A stretch of DNA of 64,000 nt from Campylobacteraceae bacterium (GTDB taxonomy: Bacteria > Campylobacterota > Campylobacteria > Campylobacterales > Campylobacteraceae): positions 124,001 to 188,000 of the forward strand of contig CAADYZ010000019.1 of the NCBI GenBank assembly GCA_900753405.1, written 5' to 3'. Position numbers and translations under genes: made by a program. The notes under the pieces were generated by a model. That model had not been told where the DNA came from. It worked only from the letters and a program-made list of their open reading frames with translations, and did no database searches. This document shows, piece by piece, positions 9,146-18,388 of this stretch; the stretch's first letter is position 1; the number at the start of each line of letters is the position of its first letter.

Positions 9146-9481
9146 CTAGACCTTTGGATTTCCGTTGTATCTAACCGACTCAGCAGGCGTCTGATCGATC
9201 TCCCTCACCGCCTTTGCCGCGTCTGCGCTCTCGACTGCGGCGGCTTCTTGCGAGAGATCCTTGTAGTCGTAAATCAACGCCACATCCCGCACGCCGCTTA
9301 AATTTTGCAACGCCTTAAAAACCTCGACTTGCCGCTGCGTGTCGGGCGCTTCGATGAGAGCGACCACCCGATCAGCCTCATACGCCACGACTTCGCACTC
9401 GCCAAACTCGCCAACCAAACTCACAACGCCGCTTGTGTGTTGCGGCGAATTGGTTTTGATCACCACGCTTGAAATCGTCAT
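9146..9481 (-). CDS. napD: NapD, chaperone for periplasmic nitrate reductase
   Basis: A 111-residue NapD-family cytoplasmic protein that binds the Tat signal of NapA and helps its maturation. The N-terminal part (SSVVIKTNSPQHTSGVVSLVGEF, then the strand DRVVALIEA) shows the small ferredoxin-like fold pattern of NapD; the C-terminal 35 residues are acidic and variable. I start it at ATG 9481 because GGGAGG lies five bases upstream; the start overlaps the napL stop as ATGA, implying translational coupling. It is the last gene of the napAGHBLD operon. Confidence 0.85.
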   Translation of the reverse strand: MTISSVVIKTNSPQHTSGVVSLVGEFGECEVVAYEADRVVALIEAPDTQRQVEVFKALQNLSGVRDVALIYDYKDLSQEAAAVESADAAKAVREIDQTPAESVRYNGNPKV

Positions 9482-10467
9482 TTTGCCTCCCAAAGAAAAA
9501 TCCCGCCGCCGCGTGTCACAGCGACCAAACTACCCTCGTAAAAGTCCAAAAAAAGAGTCGGCGAGCTAGAAAATTCGGCCTTCTCAACGCCGTTTTTGCT
9601 GACCCAAACTAGCCCGTTTTTCGTGCTAAACGCCGCCTCACCGTCTCTACTAACGCCAACTGCATAAACGCTAAAATCGCTCTTAAACTCTCTAAATTCT
9701 GCCTCGCAACTCTTTTTTGGGTTAAAGTGAGGCGAAAATTTGGCGTTTCTCTGAGCTGAGCCGCTTAAAAACACGCCGTTTTTAAACGCAACTTGGTAGA
9801 TCAAGTCGGTGTGAAGCGACTTTTGGCAAAGCAATTTTTTCTCAAAAACATCGTAAAAAAACACCACGCCGCTTTCATTTGCCAGCACAAAAACGCCGCT
9901 TTGTGGCTCAAAATCCGCGTCTTGCCAGCCATAGTTTGAAAACTTAAACGCCGCTGTGACCTTTTCTAACGCCGTGTCAAATTCGTAAATCTCGCTTCCA
10001 AGCGTAACAAGCAAAACTCTTGCCTCGTCAAGCACAAAAACTTCGCGCAAAAGTCTAGCGTTTGCGGCGTGAGTTTTTGCCTTCACTCGCGGGTCAAAAC
10101 CGCTGTTTGCGTCAAGTTGAAGTTGCGAAAAACTCGCCTCATCCACCGCAAAACGGCGGGTTTTCTCGCCGCGTAAAAGCACGATTTCATACTCCCCATC
10201 TCGCCTTCCGCACAACGCAGCTGTGGCGTTTGCGTTTGAATGCAGGCTCAAAACGCTAGCTTCTTGCGAACGACAAAGTTGCGTTGGCGGCGAAAAAGCG
10301 GCGGTTTTTAGCTCAAAATTTGCAAGCAACCCGCCTTGCAAACCGAGCAAAACACGCCCGCCGTCAAGCGTTGTGCTTACAACTTGGCGGTGCAAATCAA
10401 ATTTGATTTGCACATCTTTGCCAAACGCAAGCATCACTAAACACACAATCACCGCAAACTTTCTCAC
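9478..10467 (-). CDS. napL: NapL, periplasmic nitrate reductase accessory protein
   Basis: A 329-residue protein with a Sec signal peptide (residues about 1-16) and a repetitive beta-strand pattern resembling WD40/beta-propeller proteins. NapL is found in campylobacterial nap operons between napB and napD; its loss lowers nitrate reductase activity in C. jejuni-type systems but its mechanism is not settled. Position and signal peptide support the assignment more than any single motif. Bases 10391-10412, just after the signal peptide, are a perfect 22-base palindromic copy of the dispersed element, translated as VQIKFDLH. Confidence 0.75.
   Translation of the reverse strand: MRKFAVIVCLVMLAFGKDVQIKFDLHRQVVSTTLDGGRVLLGLQGGLLANFELKTAAFSPPTQLCRSQEASVLSLHSNANATAALCGRRDGEYEIVLLRGEKTRRFAVDEASFSQLQLDANSGFDPRVKAKTHAANARLLREVFVLDEARVLLVTLGSEIYEFDTALEKVTAAFKFSNYGWQDADFEPQSGVFVLANESGVVFFYDVFEKKLLCQKSLHTDLIYQVAFKNGVFLSGSAQRNAKFSPHFNPKKSCEAEFREFKSDFSVYAVGVSRDGEAAFSTKNGLVWVSKNGVEKAEFSSSPTLFLDFYEGSLVAVTRGGGIFLWEAK
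10391..10412. repeat. dispersed palindromic element inside napL, in frame
   Basis: A perfect 22-base palindrome: TGCAAATC, AAATTT, GATTTGCA. It is read in frame in the mature N-terminus of NapL. Confidence 0.75.
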
Positions 10468-10484
10468 CCTGCCCTCCTGCTAAA

Positions 10485-11054
10485 CTAAAAACTGCTGTTT
10501 GCGCCTTGGTTTAAAATTTCAAGCAAATTCGAGCGTTTCATCCCGTTTGCCTCTCTGAAATCTGCCTTGAAGCTGTTTTTCACAAGCGGCTTTGCGTCGC
10601 TTTGTTCGATGTGGCATTGCACGCACTCAAACCTCGCCTGTGCCAACGCTCCGCCCAAGTCGCGCCCCTTTTCGCCAACCTCTTTTCGCAAATCCACCAA
10701 ATGGCTCTGCGGGATGGCGGTCGCATTCACATCCGCCGCAAACTCAGGCATATGACAGCTTAGGCAGATATTGTTTTCAGCGGTGATCGGCAGCAAGTCT
10801 TCGAGGCTGTGCGGGATGAGCGGTGGAGCGTTTTCAAAACTGCGGTTGAAAAGCTCAGCTTCGCCGGGAGCTTTTTGCGAAAAGGTGATGTTGCTAAACT
10901 CGAAATTCTCCTCTTCAAGGGCGTTTTTACGCAAGCCGATCTCTCGGTCCTCCTTAGTCACAGCAGGGCTTTTTGCCTCTTTTTTGAAACTTTTGTAGTC
11001 CTCACACCCTGTAAAAATGGCGGCAATCGCCAAAAAAATCACCAATTTTTTCAT
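10485..11054 (-). CDS. napB: NapB, diheme cytochrome c subunit of nitrate reductase
   Basis: A 189-residue periplasmic electron-transfer subunit. Two CxxCH haem c sites are present: CLSCH with the following HMPEF near residue 98 and CVQCH near residue 146. The N-terminus MKKLVIFLAIAAIFTGCEDY ends in a sequence that reads as a lipobox (FTGC), so this NapB could be lipid-anchored, although the Cys might simply follow an ordinary signal peptide. NapB takes electrons from NapGH and passes them to NapA. It starts 8 bases after the napH stop, behind AGGAGAG. Confidence 0.9.
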   Translation of the reverse strand: MKKLVIFLAIAAIFTGCEDYKSFKKEAKSPAVTKEDREIGLRKNALEEENFEFSNITFSQKAPGEAELFNRSFENAPPLIPHSLEDLLPITAENNICLSCHMPEFAADVNATAIPQSHLVDLRKEVGEKGRDLGGALAQARFECVQCHIEQSDAKPLVKNSFKADFREANGMKRSNLLEILNQGANSSF

Positions 11055-11062
11055 AATCTCTC

Positions 11063-11875
11063 CTAATTTTTAGAATGCTTTTTAGCCAAAATGACTAGAT
11101 CAAATTTAAGTGCCTCATCCTCGCAAACCTGCACGCAACGCCCGCAGCTGACGCATTCGCTTGTCACAAAAGCGTCATTTTTGCCGACCATTTTCAGCGC
11201 ACTTTCGTGAGGGCAAACCTGCACACAACGCCCGCAATGGCTGCATTTATCAAGCAAGTAGCCAACCCGCAAAAGGCTAAACCGACTCACAAGCGTCCAA
11301 AACGCTCCGAGCGGACAAAGCCTGCCACAGACGGTGCGTTTGGCGGCGACAAACTCAAACGCAAAGAGGATCAACCCGACAACAACCGCCTCGCCGCTAA
11401 GAACAACCGCCTCCCTTGTCAGCGCGCCGACAAAGCTCACACTCTCCCAAACTGGCAGACTAAAAAGCGCGCTGCAAACGAGGCTCAGAGCCAAAAACGC
11501 GTAACTAAACGAGTGCGGAAGGGTGATGAAACTTTTGTTAAAACCAAATTTGATTTTGACAAAATTCGCAGCGTCTGTTACGAGATTAACCGGACAGACC
11601 CAACCGCAAAAGGCGCGTGGGGCAATGAGTGCGTAAAAGGCTAAGACAAACGCCGCGCCAAGCAAGCCCACAACGCCGATCATCCCGCCTGCTAAGAGCA
11701 GTTGAGCCACCGCAAGCGGGTCGCTTAGCGTCACGCCAAAAAGCTCTGAGCTGCTGAGATTTCCTTGTAAAATCTTCACGCCAAAGACATTTCCCGCCAC
11801 AAAAAGACAAAGCGTTAAAACCTGCGTAAATCTCCGCGCGATCGTAAAGCGGTGAGTTTTCAAAAACTTAGTCAT
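11063..11875 (-). CDS. napH: NapH, membrane ferredoxin-type quinol dehydrogenase subunit
   Basis: A 270-residue inner-membrane protein with four hydrophobic spans, two conserved Cys motifs in loops (CGWVCPVNL and CGRLCPLGAF) and a C-terminal cytoplasmic ferredoxin section with two 4Fe-4S sites (CSHCGRCVQVCP and CVSCGRCVQVC). Together with NapG it oxidises quinol for nitrate reduction in bacteria lacking NapC, as here. It overlaps napG by 8 bases. An almost perfect dispersed element (11537-11560) is translated in frame as VKIKFGFN in the loop after the first CP motif. Confidence 0.92.
   Translation of the reverse strand: MTKFLKTHRFTIARRFTQVLTLCLFVAGNVFGVKILQGNLSSSELFGVTLSDPLAVAQLLLAGGMIGVVGLLGAAFVLAFYALIAPRAFCGWVCPVNLVTDAANFVKIKFGFNKSFITLPHSFSYAFLALSLVCSALFSLPVWESVSFVGALTREAVVLSGEAVVVGLILFAFEFVAAKRTVCGRLCPLGAFWTLVSRFSLLRVGYLLDKCSHCGRCVQVCPHESALKMVGKNDAFVTSECVSCGRCVQVCEDEALKFDLVILAKKHSKN
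11537..11560. repeat. dispersed palindromic element inside napH, in frame
   Basis: GTTAAAACC, AAATTT, GATTTTGAC: one base from the full palindrome. It is read without frame break within napH. Confidence 0.8.
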
Positions 11876-12617
11876 AATCCACCCCTTCGTTCAACCTCTC
11901 AACCGCCTTTTCGTTGCGAATTTGCGGAGCTTGGCGGGTTTTGAGCTTCTCTTCGTCTTCGCTCACCCAACCTCTTACATAATGCTCGCCGATCTTACCG
12001 ACAACGAGGCTTCGCGGCACAACGGTGATAGTCGCTTTTTGTGTCACACACGCCCGCTCGCACTTGCCACAACCAGTGCAAAACTCGCCATTCACCACCG
12101 GCAGCAACATCGCGTGTTTGCCCGTGCGCTCGTTGCGCTTAACCTCCAACACCAACGCCTTGTCGATCACAGGACAGGCGCGGTAACAGGCGTCACACTG
12201 CAAGCCGTTGTAAGCCAAACAAAACTGCGTATCCACCACCGCGATCCCCATTTTGGCTTTGAAGATGTCAAGCGCGCCGTTGCTGCTAACCAAATTCGAA
12301 TTTAGCGCGTCACTCGGACACGCTGTCACACAAGGGATGTCGCTACACATATAACACGGCGTCTTTCTTGGCGTGAAAAACGGCGTGCCATTCTCAACTC
12401 CTGCGTCCTTGAAATTCGCCAACCTCAGCGTCTGAAACGGACACGCCTCAACGCACAAACCGCAGCGAAGACACTTTGCCTCAAAGTCCCGCGCTGCACC
12501 CGGCGGTCGCAGTTTTGCAAGCGGTGTGGCAGCGGCTTTGAGACTAAAAGCTAGCCCACCGCCCGCAACCATCGCCGCCAAGCAAACACCAGTTTTAATC
12601 GCATCTCGTCTTTGCAT
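11868..12617 (-). CDS. napG: NapG, ferredoxin-type quinol dehydrogenase subunit
   Basis: A 249-residue polyferredoxin. Four 4Fe-4S motifs are visible: CLRCGLCVEACP, CYMCSDIPCVTACP, CDACYRACP and CTGCGKCERACV. The N-terminus has a twin-arginine-like start (MQRRDAIKTGVCLAAM), consistent with Tat export to the periplasmic face, where NapG works with NapH to move electrons from quinol to NapB. It lies 18 bases after napA. A decayed dispersed element near 12286-12305 is translated as LNSNLV between the second and third cluster. Confidence 0.93.
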   Translation of the reverse strand: MQRRDAIKTGVCLAAMVAGGGLAFSLKAAATPLAKLRPPGAARDFEAKCLRCGLCVEACPFQTLRLANFKDAGVENGTPFFTPRKTPCYMCSDIPCVTACPSDALNSNLVSSNGALDIFKAKMGIAVVDTQFCLAYNGLQCDACYRACPVIDKALVLEVKRNERTGKHAMLLPVVNGEFCTGCGKCERACVTQKATITVVPRSLVVGKIGEHYVRGWVSEDEEKLKTRQAPQIRNEKAVERLNEGVDYD

Positions 12618-12635
12618 CTTCGAACCTCACGCCTC

Positions 12636-15413
12636 TTAGGCTTTGTAGATCTTAACCGCGCATTTTTTAAAATCCGTCTCACCAGAAAGCGGACAAGTAG
12701 CGTCTAGACAAACTTTGTTGATATAGACATTTTCGTCAAAAAACGGCACATAAACCAACCCAACAGGTGGCTTGTTTCGCCCACGCAAATCCACCCTTGC
12801 CTTAACTTTGCCACGCCTTGACTCGACCCAAACGACATCATTTTGCAAAATGCCTTGTGCCGCTGCATCCTCTTCGTTCATATAACAAAGCGCCTCAGGC
12901 ACAGCGCGGTAAAGCTCAGGCACACGCATCGTCATCGTCCCTGTGTGCCAATGCTCCAACACGCGCCCCGTGCAAAGCCAAAACGGATACTCACCGCTTG
13001 GACTCTCCGCTGGCTCCATATACGGACGGAAGAAGATCTTCGCGCGGTGGTCAAGCTTGACTTTATTTTGCGCGTCTGTGACCTTTTGCGCCACGCCTTG
13101 CGGCAACGCTGCGTTCGCATTTCCGTAAAAGCTGATCTTCTTTCCCTCTCGCGCCATCGCCGCGTAAGGGTCGTAGTCAGCGTTAAACCGCCAAAGCGTC
13201 TCTTTGTTATTCACAACTGGCCACCTAAGCCCTCTAACGCGGTGGTAAGTGTCAAAGTCAGCTAAGTCGTGTGCGTGTCCTAAACCGAATTTACGGTATT
13301 CCTCCCAAAGGTATTTTTGCAAGAAGAAGCCATAACCCTTAAACACCTCGCCGTCACTGCCCCTCACGCCGCGTGAGTCGCCAAAAATTTCAGAGTTGTC
13401 AAACCCAGCGATCACCGCGTCATCCACCCCAAAACTCTTTGCCTCCTCGTTTGCAAAAAGCACTTCGTAAAGCGAGGTCTCAGGCGTGTAACCCATCGCC
13501 TCCGCCTCTTGCAACACGCTTGGCAAAGTCACCTTGTCATTTACCTTAACCTCGCCCCAAAAGTCTTTAACCTTAAACCTCTTTGCAAACTCGCAGATCT
13601 GCCAAGTGTCGCTCATAGCCTCGCCAACAGGCAAAACCTGCTGCCTCCAATGTTGCGTTCGCCTCTCAGCGTTTCCATACGCGCCCCACTTTTCGTAAAT
13701 CATCGCCGAAGGCAAGATCAAATCCGCCACCTTCGCGCTAATCCCCGGATAAACATCACTCACCACGATAAAATTATCCATCTGCCTTGCTGCTTTGATC
13801 CAGTGGTTCGCGTTTGCTGAGTTGTGCCACGGGTTATTTACTTGCACCCACGCCCATTTGATCGCGCCGTCTTCTAAGTCACGCAAGATTTTCATATACG
13901 GCGCGCCATTTACAGGGTTGATCGTCTTTGCAGGAAGCTTCCAGATTTTTTCGGTGATCTGCCTATGTTTTTCATTCACCACGACCATATCCGCTGGCAA
14001 GCGGTGGCTAAAAGTGCCGACCTCACGCGCAGTCCCGCACGCACTTGGTTGCCCCGTTAGGCTAAACGCTCCGTCACCGGGCTTTGACTGCTTGCCAAGC
14101 AACATATGCACCATATAACTTTGCTGATTCACCCAAGTTCCGCGCGTGTGCTGGTTTTGCCCCATCGTCCAAAAACTGACAACTTTGCGCCCTTTTTGGA
14201 TGTAGAGGTTTGCAAGAGTTTGAAGTTTTTTCTTAAACTCCTCCAAGTCCTCTTTCTCGTCTCCTTTTGCATACGGCGCGACAAAGTCAAGCGTGTAAAG
14301 CGAGATCTGCTTTTTAAACTCCTCAAAACTAATCACCCAATGTGCGCCTGCTTTTGACGAGTCGTTTTGCACAACCTCGCCGCGTTTGTAGCCCATATAC
14401 GCAAGCGTTTGTCCCTCCATCGCACTGACTTTAAACTCCTTTTGCCTTCGTGCGGTGTCCTTTTCACTCTCTTTGTATTTTGGGTGATCGACATTCTCAC
14501 GCATCCCGTAGCCGATGTTTGCAGTCCCTGCGGTAAAGACGCAGTTTTCGCGGATAAAATCCTCGTCCCACGCCTTTTGGCGGATGATCTCTTGTGCGAT
14601 GTAGTTCCAAATGAGAAGATCAGTTTGCGGACGGAAGATGATCTCAAAGTCTGCAATGTTTGAAGTGCGGTTTGAGTAGGTTGAAAGATTTACCACCTTG
14701 ACATTTTCAGGGTCGTTGAGCTTTCTGTCATTTACGCGCGACCACAAAACAGGGTGCATCTCCGCCATATTCGCCCCCCAAGTAACGATCGTATCGGTAA
14801 GCTCGATGTCGTCATAACACCCCGCTGGCTCGTCTATGCCAAAGACGCTCATAAACCCGACCACCGCACTTGCCATACAATGCCGCGCGTTTGGGTCGAT
14901 GTTGTGCGAGCGAAAGCCACCTTTGATGAGCTTCACCGCCGCGTAACCCTCTTGGATCGTGTATTGCCCGCTGCCAAAAACGCCGATGCCAGTCGGTCCT
15001 TTTTGCGCGTAAGCTTCGCGGAATTTCTGCTCCATCACATCAAACGCCTCTTTCCAACTCACCTCTTTAAACTTGCCGTTTTTGTCAAACTCGCCCTTTT
15101 CATTCACCCGCAAAAGCGGCTTTGTCAAGCGGTCTTCGCCGTAGAGAATTTTGGCGTTAAAGTAGCCCTTGATGCAGTTCAAACCGCGATTAACTGGTGC
15201 TAGCGGGTCGCCCTTTGTCGCGACTATCCGCCCGTCTTTTGTCGCCACCATAATCCCACACCCAGTCCCGCAAAAACGGCAACACGCCTTGTCCCATCTC
15301 CACTGCGACTCTGCCTCTTTTGCCGCCGCTTGAAGTGTGCTAGGCACTGCGATTGACGCTGCCGCACAGGCTGAGCTTGCTGCTGCTGCTTTGATAAATT
15401 CTCGTCTATCCAT
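12636..15413 (-). CDS. napA: NapA, catalytic subunit of periplasmic nitrate reductase
   Basis: A 925-residue molybdopterin (bis-MGD) enzyme reducing nitrate to nitrite in the periplasm. It starts with a Tat signal ([20 protein letters not shown], cleavage near AAA), then the 4Fe-4S motif [18 protein letters not shown] and the expected catalytic Cys in [14 protein letters not shown]. The C-terminal domain ([15 protein letters not shown]) binds the cofactor. Length is that of Campylobacter NapA. The start is supported by AAGGAGCAGG. It is the first gene of napAGHBLD; the cofactor gene mogA lies at 30.3 kb. Confidence 0.97.
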   Translation of the reverse strand: MDRREFIKAAAASSACAAASIAVPSTLQAAAKEAESQWRWDKACCRFCGTGCGIMVATKDGRIVATKGDPLAPVNRGLNCIKGYFNAKILYGEDRLTKPLLRVNEKGEFDKNGKFKEVSWKEAFDVMEQKFREAYAQKGPTGIGVFGSGQYTIQEGYAAVKLIKGGFRSHNIDPNARHCMASAVVGFMSVFGIDEPAGCYDDIELTDTIVTWGANMAEMHPVLWSRVNDRKLNDPENVKVVNLSTYSNRTSNIADFEIIFRPQTDLLIWNYIAQEIIRQKAWDEDFIRENCVFTAGTANIGYGMRENVDHPKYKESEKDTARRQKEFKVSAMEGQTLAYMGYKRGEVVQNDSSKAGAHWVISFEEFKKQISLYTLDFVAPYAKGDEKEDLEEFKKKLQTLANLYIQKGRKVVSFWTMGQNQHTRGTWVNQQSYMVHMLLGKQSKPGDGAFSLTGQPSACGTAREVGTFSHRLPADMVVVNEKHRQITEKIWKLPAKTINPVNGAPYMKILRDLEDGAIKWAWVQVNNPWHNSANANHWIKAARQMDNFIVVSDVYPGISAKVADLILPSAMIYEKWGAYGNAERRTQHWRQQVLPVGEAMSDTWQICEFAKRFKVKDFWGEVKVNDKVTLPSVLQEAEAMGYTPETSLYEVLFANEEAKSFGVDDAVIAGFDNSEIFGDSRGVRGSDGEVFKGYGFFLQKYLWEEYRKFGLGHAHDLADFDTYHRVRGLRWPVVNNKETLWRFNADYDPYAAMAREGKKISFYGNANAALPQGVAQKVTDAQNKVKLDHRAKIFFRPYMEPAESPSGEYPFWLCTGRVLEHWHTGTMTMRVPELYRAVPEALCYMNEEDAAAQGILQNDVVWVESRRGKVKARVDLRGRNKPPVGLVYVPFFDENVYINKVCLDATCPLSGETDFKKCAVKIYKA

Positions 15414-15455
15414 CCCCTGCTCCTTTAAATCATCTTCTTGCCAAAAGGCAATCCC

Positions 15456-15504
15456 AAACGAAATTTTAACAAAAAGATAATTTTTAAAAATTGAGGAAGG
15501 TCAA
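15456..15504 (-). promoter_or_regulatory. candidate nap promoter with an FNR/Crp-type site
   Basis: On the minus strand a TTGA-N6-TCAA palindrome (15504-15491) lies upstream of the -10 box TAAAAT (15468-15463). If transcription starts six bases after that box, near 15456, the palindrome is centred at -41.5, the classical position for class II activation by FNR-family proteins. The leader to napA ATG would be about 43 bases. All of this is inferred from sequence; the Crp/Fnr-family gene at 59.5 kb is a possible partner. Confidence 0.5.
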
Positions 15505-15585
15505 AATTAATTTAAATTATTTTTTTATATTAAGAGTTTAATTGTCGTTTAAGTTTTACAAACTGCGTAAAGAGCGCAAAATTTT

Positions 15586-15622
15586 GTCAAAACCGAATTT
15601 GACATTCAAATTTGATTTTGAC
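15586..15622. repeat. two dispersed palindromic elements in tandem
   Basis: An 18-base copy with core GAATTT (15586-15603) is followed at once by a copy with core AAATTT (15604-15622). They lie upstream of the nap promoter. Confidence 0.85.
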
Positions 15623-15721
15623 AAAATTTGTTGTAGAAAAATGTAATAAAAAAGCTCAAAACGCCTAAAAAATTCGCAAAAACGCCAAATTTTTCAGCCA
15701 ATTTTGGGTAAAAAGCAAGCC

Positions 15722-15745
15722 GCCAAAACCAAATTTGGTTTTGGC
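15722..15745. repeat. perfect 24-base palindrome after xseB
   Basis: Arms GCCAAAACC and GGTTTTGGC flank AAATTT. It begins two bases after the xseB stop codon. As RNA it would form a full hairpin, but no T-run follows. Confidence 0.85.
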
Positions 15746-15747
15746 AT

Positions 15748-15972
15748 CTAAAACGAAACATCAACCATATCAATCGCCACTTTCGCCCGATCCAAAATCT
15801 CCTTCGCCTCTTTGATCAGCTCCATTCCTTCTTTATAGAGCTTCACGCTGTCTTCGAGTTTGAGATTTTCGTCATTTAGCCGTTGAAGCAGGTTTTGGAT
15901 TTTACTTAGTTTCTCCTCAAAACTCACCTCGCCCGCGTTTGTCAAATTTGACACTTCATTTAACTCAACCAT
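15748..15972 (-). CDS. xseB: exodeoxyribonuclease VII small subunit
   Basis: A 74-residue protein of the XseB family: VSFEEKLSKIQNLLQRLNDENLKLEDSVKLYKEGMELIKEAKEIL is the two-helix pattern with the conserved L(x)E(x)G segment. It partners XseA in single-strand DNA degradation. I chose ATG 15972 (MVELNEV) because AAGGATGG lies just before it; an ATG two codons earlier (15978) is possible. It starts about 20 bases after metX and is probably cotranscribed. A half copy of the dispersed element (15941-15952) is translated as VSNLTN. Confidence 0.85.
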   Translation of the reverse strand: MVELNEVSNLTNAGEVSFEEKLSKIQNLLQRLNDENLKLEDSVKLYKEGMELIKEAKEILDRAKVAIDMVDVSF

Positions 15973-15992
15973 CTCCATCCTTTCAGTTAATT

Positions 15993-17084
15993 TCAATTTT
16001 CCAACCACTCGCAAAACGGCTTAGCAAACTTGCCAACCTCGACTAAAAACGCATCGTGCCCGTAGTCGCTATCAACCCTTTCGTAATGCACCTTTTTGCC
16101 AAACCTCACCAGCTCATCCGCCATCTCGTCCATCGCCGTTGGCGGAAAAAGCATATCACTCTTAAAGCTTGCAAGAAACAAATCCGCCTTCACGCGCCGC
16201 AAAACATCGCTCCCGTAATGCCTTGTCGCGTCAAAGTTGTTCATCATCTTCACGATGTAGAGGTAGCTTAGCGGGTCGAAGCGAGTTGAAAAGTTAAAGC
16301 CGTTGTAATCAAGATATCTATCCACCTCATAACGCCCCAAAAGCTCGTAAAGCCCGTCTGTTTGGCAGTAGTTTCGCCCAAATTTCGCCTGCATTGACGA
16401 AGGACTAAGGAAGCTAATGTGCCCTGCCATCCGCCCGATCGCCATTCCGCTAAGCCCGTTTTCTCGAATCTCAGCTGGGTCGTAGTAACCGCCCTTAAAC
16501 GCTGGGTCGGACAAGATGGCGCTAACGGCGATTTTGTTAAACGCGATTGCCCACGCAGGCGTTGCGTAGGTCGAGGCTAAAACGGCGATCTTGCGCGCAA
16601 AGTCTGGGTGCTCGATCGCATAACAAAGCGCTTGCATCCCGCCCAAACTTCCGCCGACAACTGCTCTTACGCTGCTAATTCCAAGTCGTTCAAAAAGCCG
16701 CATTTGCGCGCGGACAACATCGCTTATGACAACGACTGGAAAGCGGAGGCGATACTCTCTGTTTGTTCCGGGCTCAACTGATAACGGCGAAGTAGAGCCA
16801 AACGAGCTGCCTAAAATGTTCGTGCAAATGACGAAATATTTACGCGTGTCGATCGCCTTACCATCACCAATAAGCCCATCCCACCAACCAGCCTTCACCT
16901 CACCTGGATAAACCCCTGCTGCGTGGTGGCTGCCTGTTAGTGCGTGGCAGATGACAACGACATTGTCTTTTGCCTCATTGAGCTTGCCGTAAGTCTCGTA
17001 AGCTAGGTCAAATTCGCGTAAAATCCGTCCGCTTTCGAGGTGAAGCGAGCTGTCAAAGTGTGCTATTTTAGTCTCAATCTGCAA
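15993..17084 (-). CDS. metX: homoserine O-acetyltransferase
   Basis: A 363-residue alpha/beta-hydrolase-fold enzyme making O-acetyl- (or O-succinyl-) homoserine for methionine synthesis. The nucleophile elbow GGSLGGMQ places Ser146, with Asp310 (SFKSDMLFPP) and His343 (DYGHDAFLVE) completing the triad; HALTGSHHAAG and GSSFGSTSP are also family signatures. The length matches MetX. It precedes xseB on the same transcript. Acyl-donor choice cannot be fixed from the motifs I can see. Confidence 0.93.
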   Translation of the reverse strand: MQIETKIAHFDSSLHLESGRILREFDLAYETYGKLNEAKDNVVVICHALTGSHHAAGVYPGEVKAGWWDGLIGDGKAIDTRKYFVICTNILGSSFGSTSPLSVEPGTNREYRLRFPVVVISDVVRAQMRLFERLGISSVRAVVGGSLGGMQALCYAIEHPDFARKIAVLASTYATPAWAIAFNKIAVSAILSDPAFKGGYYDPAEIRENGLSGMAIGRMAGHISFLSPSSMQAKFGRNYCQTDGLYELLGRYEVDRYLDYNGFNFSTRFDPLSYLYIVKMMNNFDATRHYGSDVLRRVKADLFLASFKSDMLFPPTAMDEMADELVRFGKKVHYERVDSDYGHDAFLVEVGKFAKPFCEWLEN

Positions 17085-17154
17085 ATTTCATCCTTGTGGT
17101 TTTTGGCAATTTTATTAAAATAAGCTGATTTTTAGTTTAGTTTTGCCCTCTGGC

Positions 17155-17173
17155 ATTCAAATTCGGTTTTGAC
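17155..17173. repeat. dispersed palindromic element between rarA and metX
   Basis: ATTCAAATTCGGTTTTGAC with core AAATTC. It lies in the 98-base gap just after the rarA stop codon (minus strand). Confidence 0.75.
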
Positions 17174-17182
17174 ATTTTCTTT

Positions 17183-18379
17183 TTACGCTTTTTGGCTGTT
17201 TTTTAACTTCAACAACCACTCGTCAAGTGTCTTTTCAAAGCCGATTTTCCCGCTCTCGTAAAACCGCATTTGAGCGATCTGCTGTGGCAAGTAGTCCTGC
17301 TTCACCCAACCGCCAAAATCGTGCGGATAAAGGTAGTTTTTCTTTTCAGCAGCGGTATTCACCAAATGACGCGGGACGCTAAAAGCTTGGTTTTTACTGA
17401 CAAAGTCAAGCGTGGCGTTGATCGCCTTGTAAGAGGAATTTGACTTTGGCGAAGCGGCGAGATAAACCACCGCTTGGGCGAGGACGATCCTTGCTTCTGG
17501 ATAGCCGATGAAGCTCACTGCGCTTAACGCCGAAGTGGCGAGGTTTAGCGCGTTTGGGTTTGCGTTGCCGATGTCTTCGCTTGCGAAAATGACCAGCCTT
17601 CTTGCCAAAAACGCCGCGTCCTGCCCCGCAAAAATCAGCCTCGCAAGGTAGTAAAGAGCAGCATCCACATCACTCCCACGCAAGGATTTAATGAGTGCTG
17701 AGATCAGCTCATAATGCGTGTCGCTATTTTCCGCTCCTTCGCTAAACGCCGTGCTTCTTAGCACCTTCAACGCCTGCAAACTCACCTCGTTTGAGCTTAA
17801 AAGCGCGTATTGCAAAAGCGTGATCATCGCCCTCGCATCCCCGCCGCTGCTTGAAAGTAGGTAGTCTTTTGCGTCCTCGTGAATTTCAAATTTGATTTTA
17901 GCACGAATTTTTTCTAACAACTCAGCCAAGTCCTGCGAAGTCAAAGCCTTAAACTCAAAAAGCAACATCCTCGACCGAATGCCGCTGCTGACGATGAATT
18001 TTGGGTTTTCAGTAGTCGCGCCAAAGACCACGCAAACAGAGTTTTCCATCGGGATGAGCAGGCTCTCTTGCTGAGTTTTAGAAAGCCTGTGAAACTCGTC
18101 AATAAAAATGAGCGGTTTGTAGAGCGAATTTGAGGCAAATGAGTTGAGAATTTTACGCAACTCCTCAGTTTTGAAATTCGCGCCGTCAAACTCGTAAAAT
18201 TCGTAGTTCATCTCCTTTGCAACGACCTTTGCGAGCGTGGTTTTTCCCGTCCCTGCTGGACCGAAAAAAAGGCTATGCGGGATCTGCTGTTTTTGCACAA
18301 AATGCGCAAACGCCGAGACGATTTGCTGCTGTGAAACGATCTCATCAAGCCGTTGCGGACGAAGCTGTGTCGCAAGCAT
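17183..18379 (-). CDS. rarA: replication-associated recombination protein RarA (MgsA-like AAA ATPase)
   Basis: A 398-residue AAA+ ATPase. Walker A GPAGTGKTT is at residues about 41-49, Walker B IFIDEFHRL near 93-101, sensor 1 in FGATTENPKF, and the C-terminal tetramerisation section ends with YPHDFGGWVKQDYLP, a RarA hallmark. RarA acts at stalled replication forks and on single-strand/double-strand junctions. It lacks the usual N-terminal ubiquitin-binding extension of eukaryotic WRNIP1, as expected. The S4-domain gene lies 9 bases upstream, so the two are cotranscribed. A decayed dispersed element (17882-17902) is translated as KIKFEI. Confidence 0.92.
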   Translation of the reverse strand: MLATQLRPQRLDEIVSQQQIVSAFAHFVQKQQIPHSLFFGPAGTGKTTLAKVVAKEMNYEFYEFDGANFKTEELRKILNSFASNSLYKPLIFIDEFHRLSKTQQESLLIPMENSVCVVFGATTENPKFIVSSGIRSRMLLFEFKALTSQDLAELLEKIRAKIKFEIHEDAKDYLLSSSGGDARAMITLLQYALLSSNEVSLQALKVLRSTAFSEGAENSDTHYELISALIKSLRGSDVDAALYYLARLIFAGQDAAFLARRLVIFASEDIGNANPNALNLATSALSAVSFIGYPEARIVLAQAVVYLAASPKSNSSYKAINATLDFVSKNQAFSVPRHLVNTAAEKKNYLYPHDFGGWVKQDYLPQQIAQMRFYESGKIGFEKTLDEWLLKLKNSQKA

Positions 18380-18388
18380 TTTTGCCTC

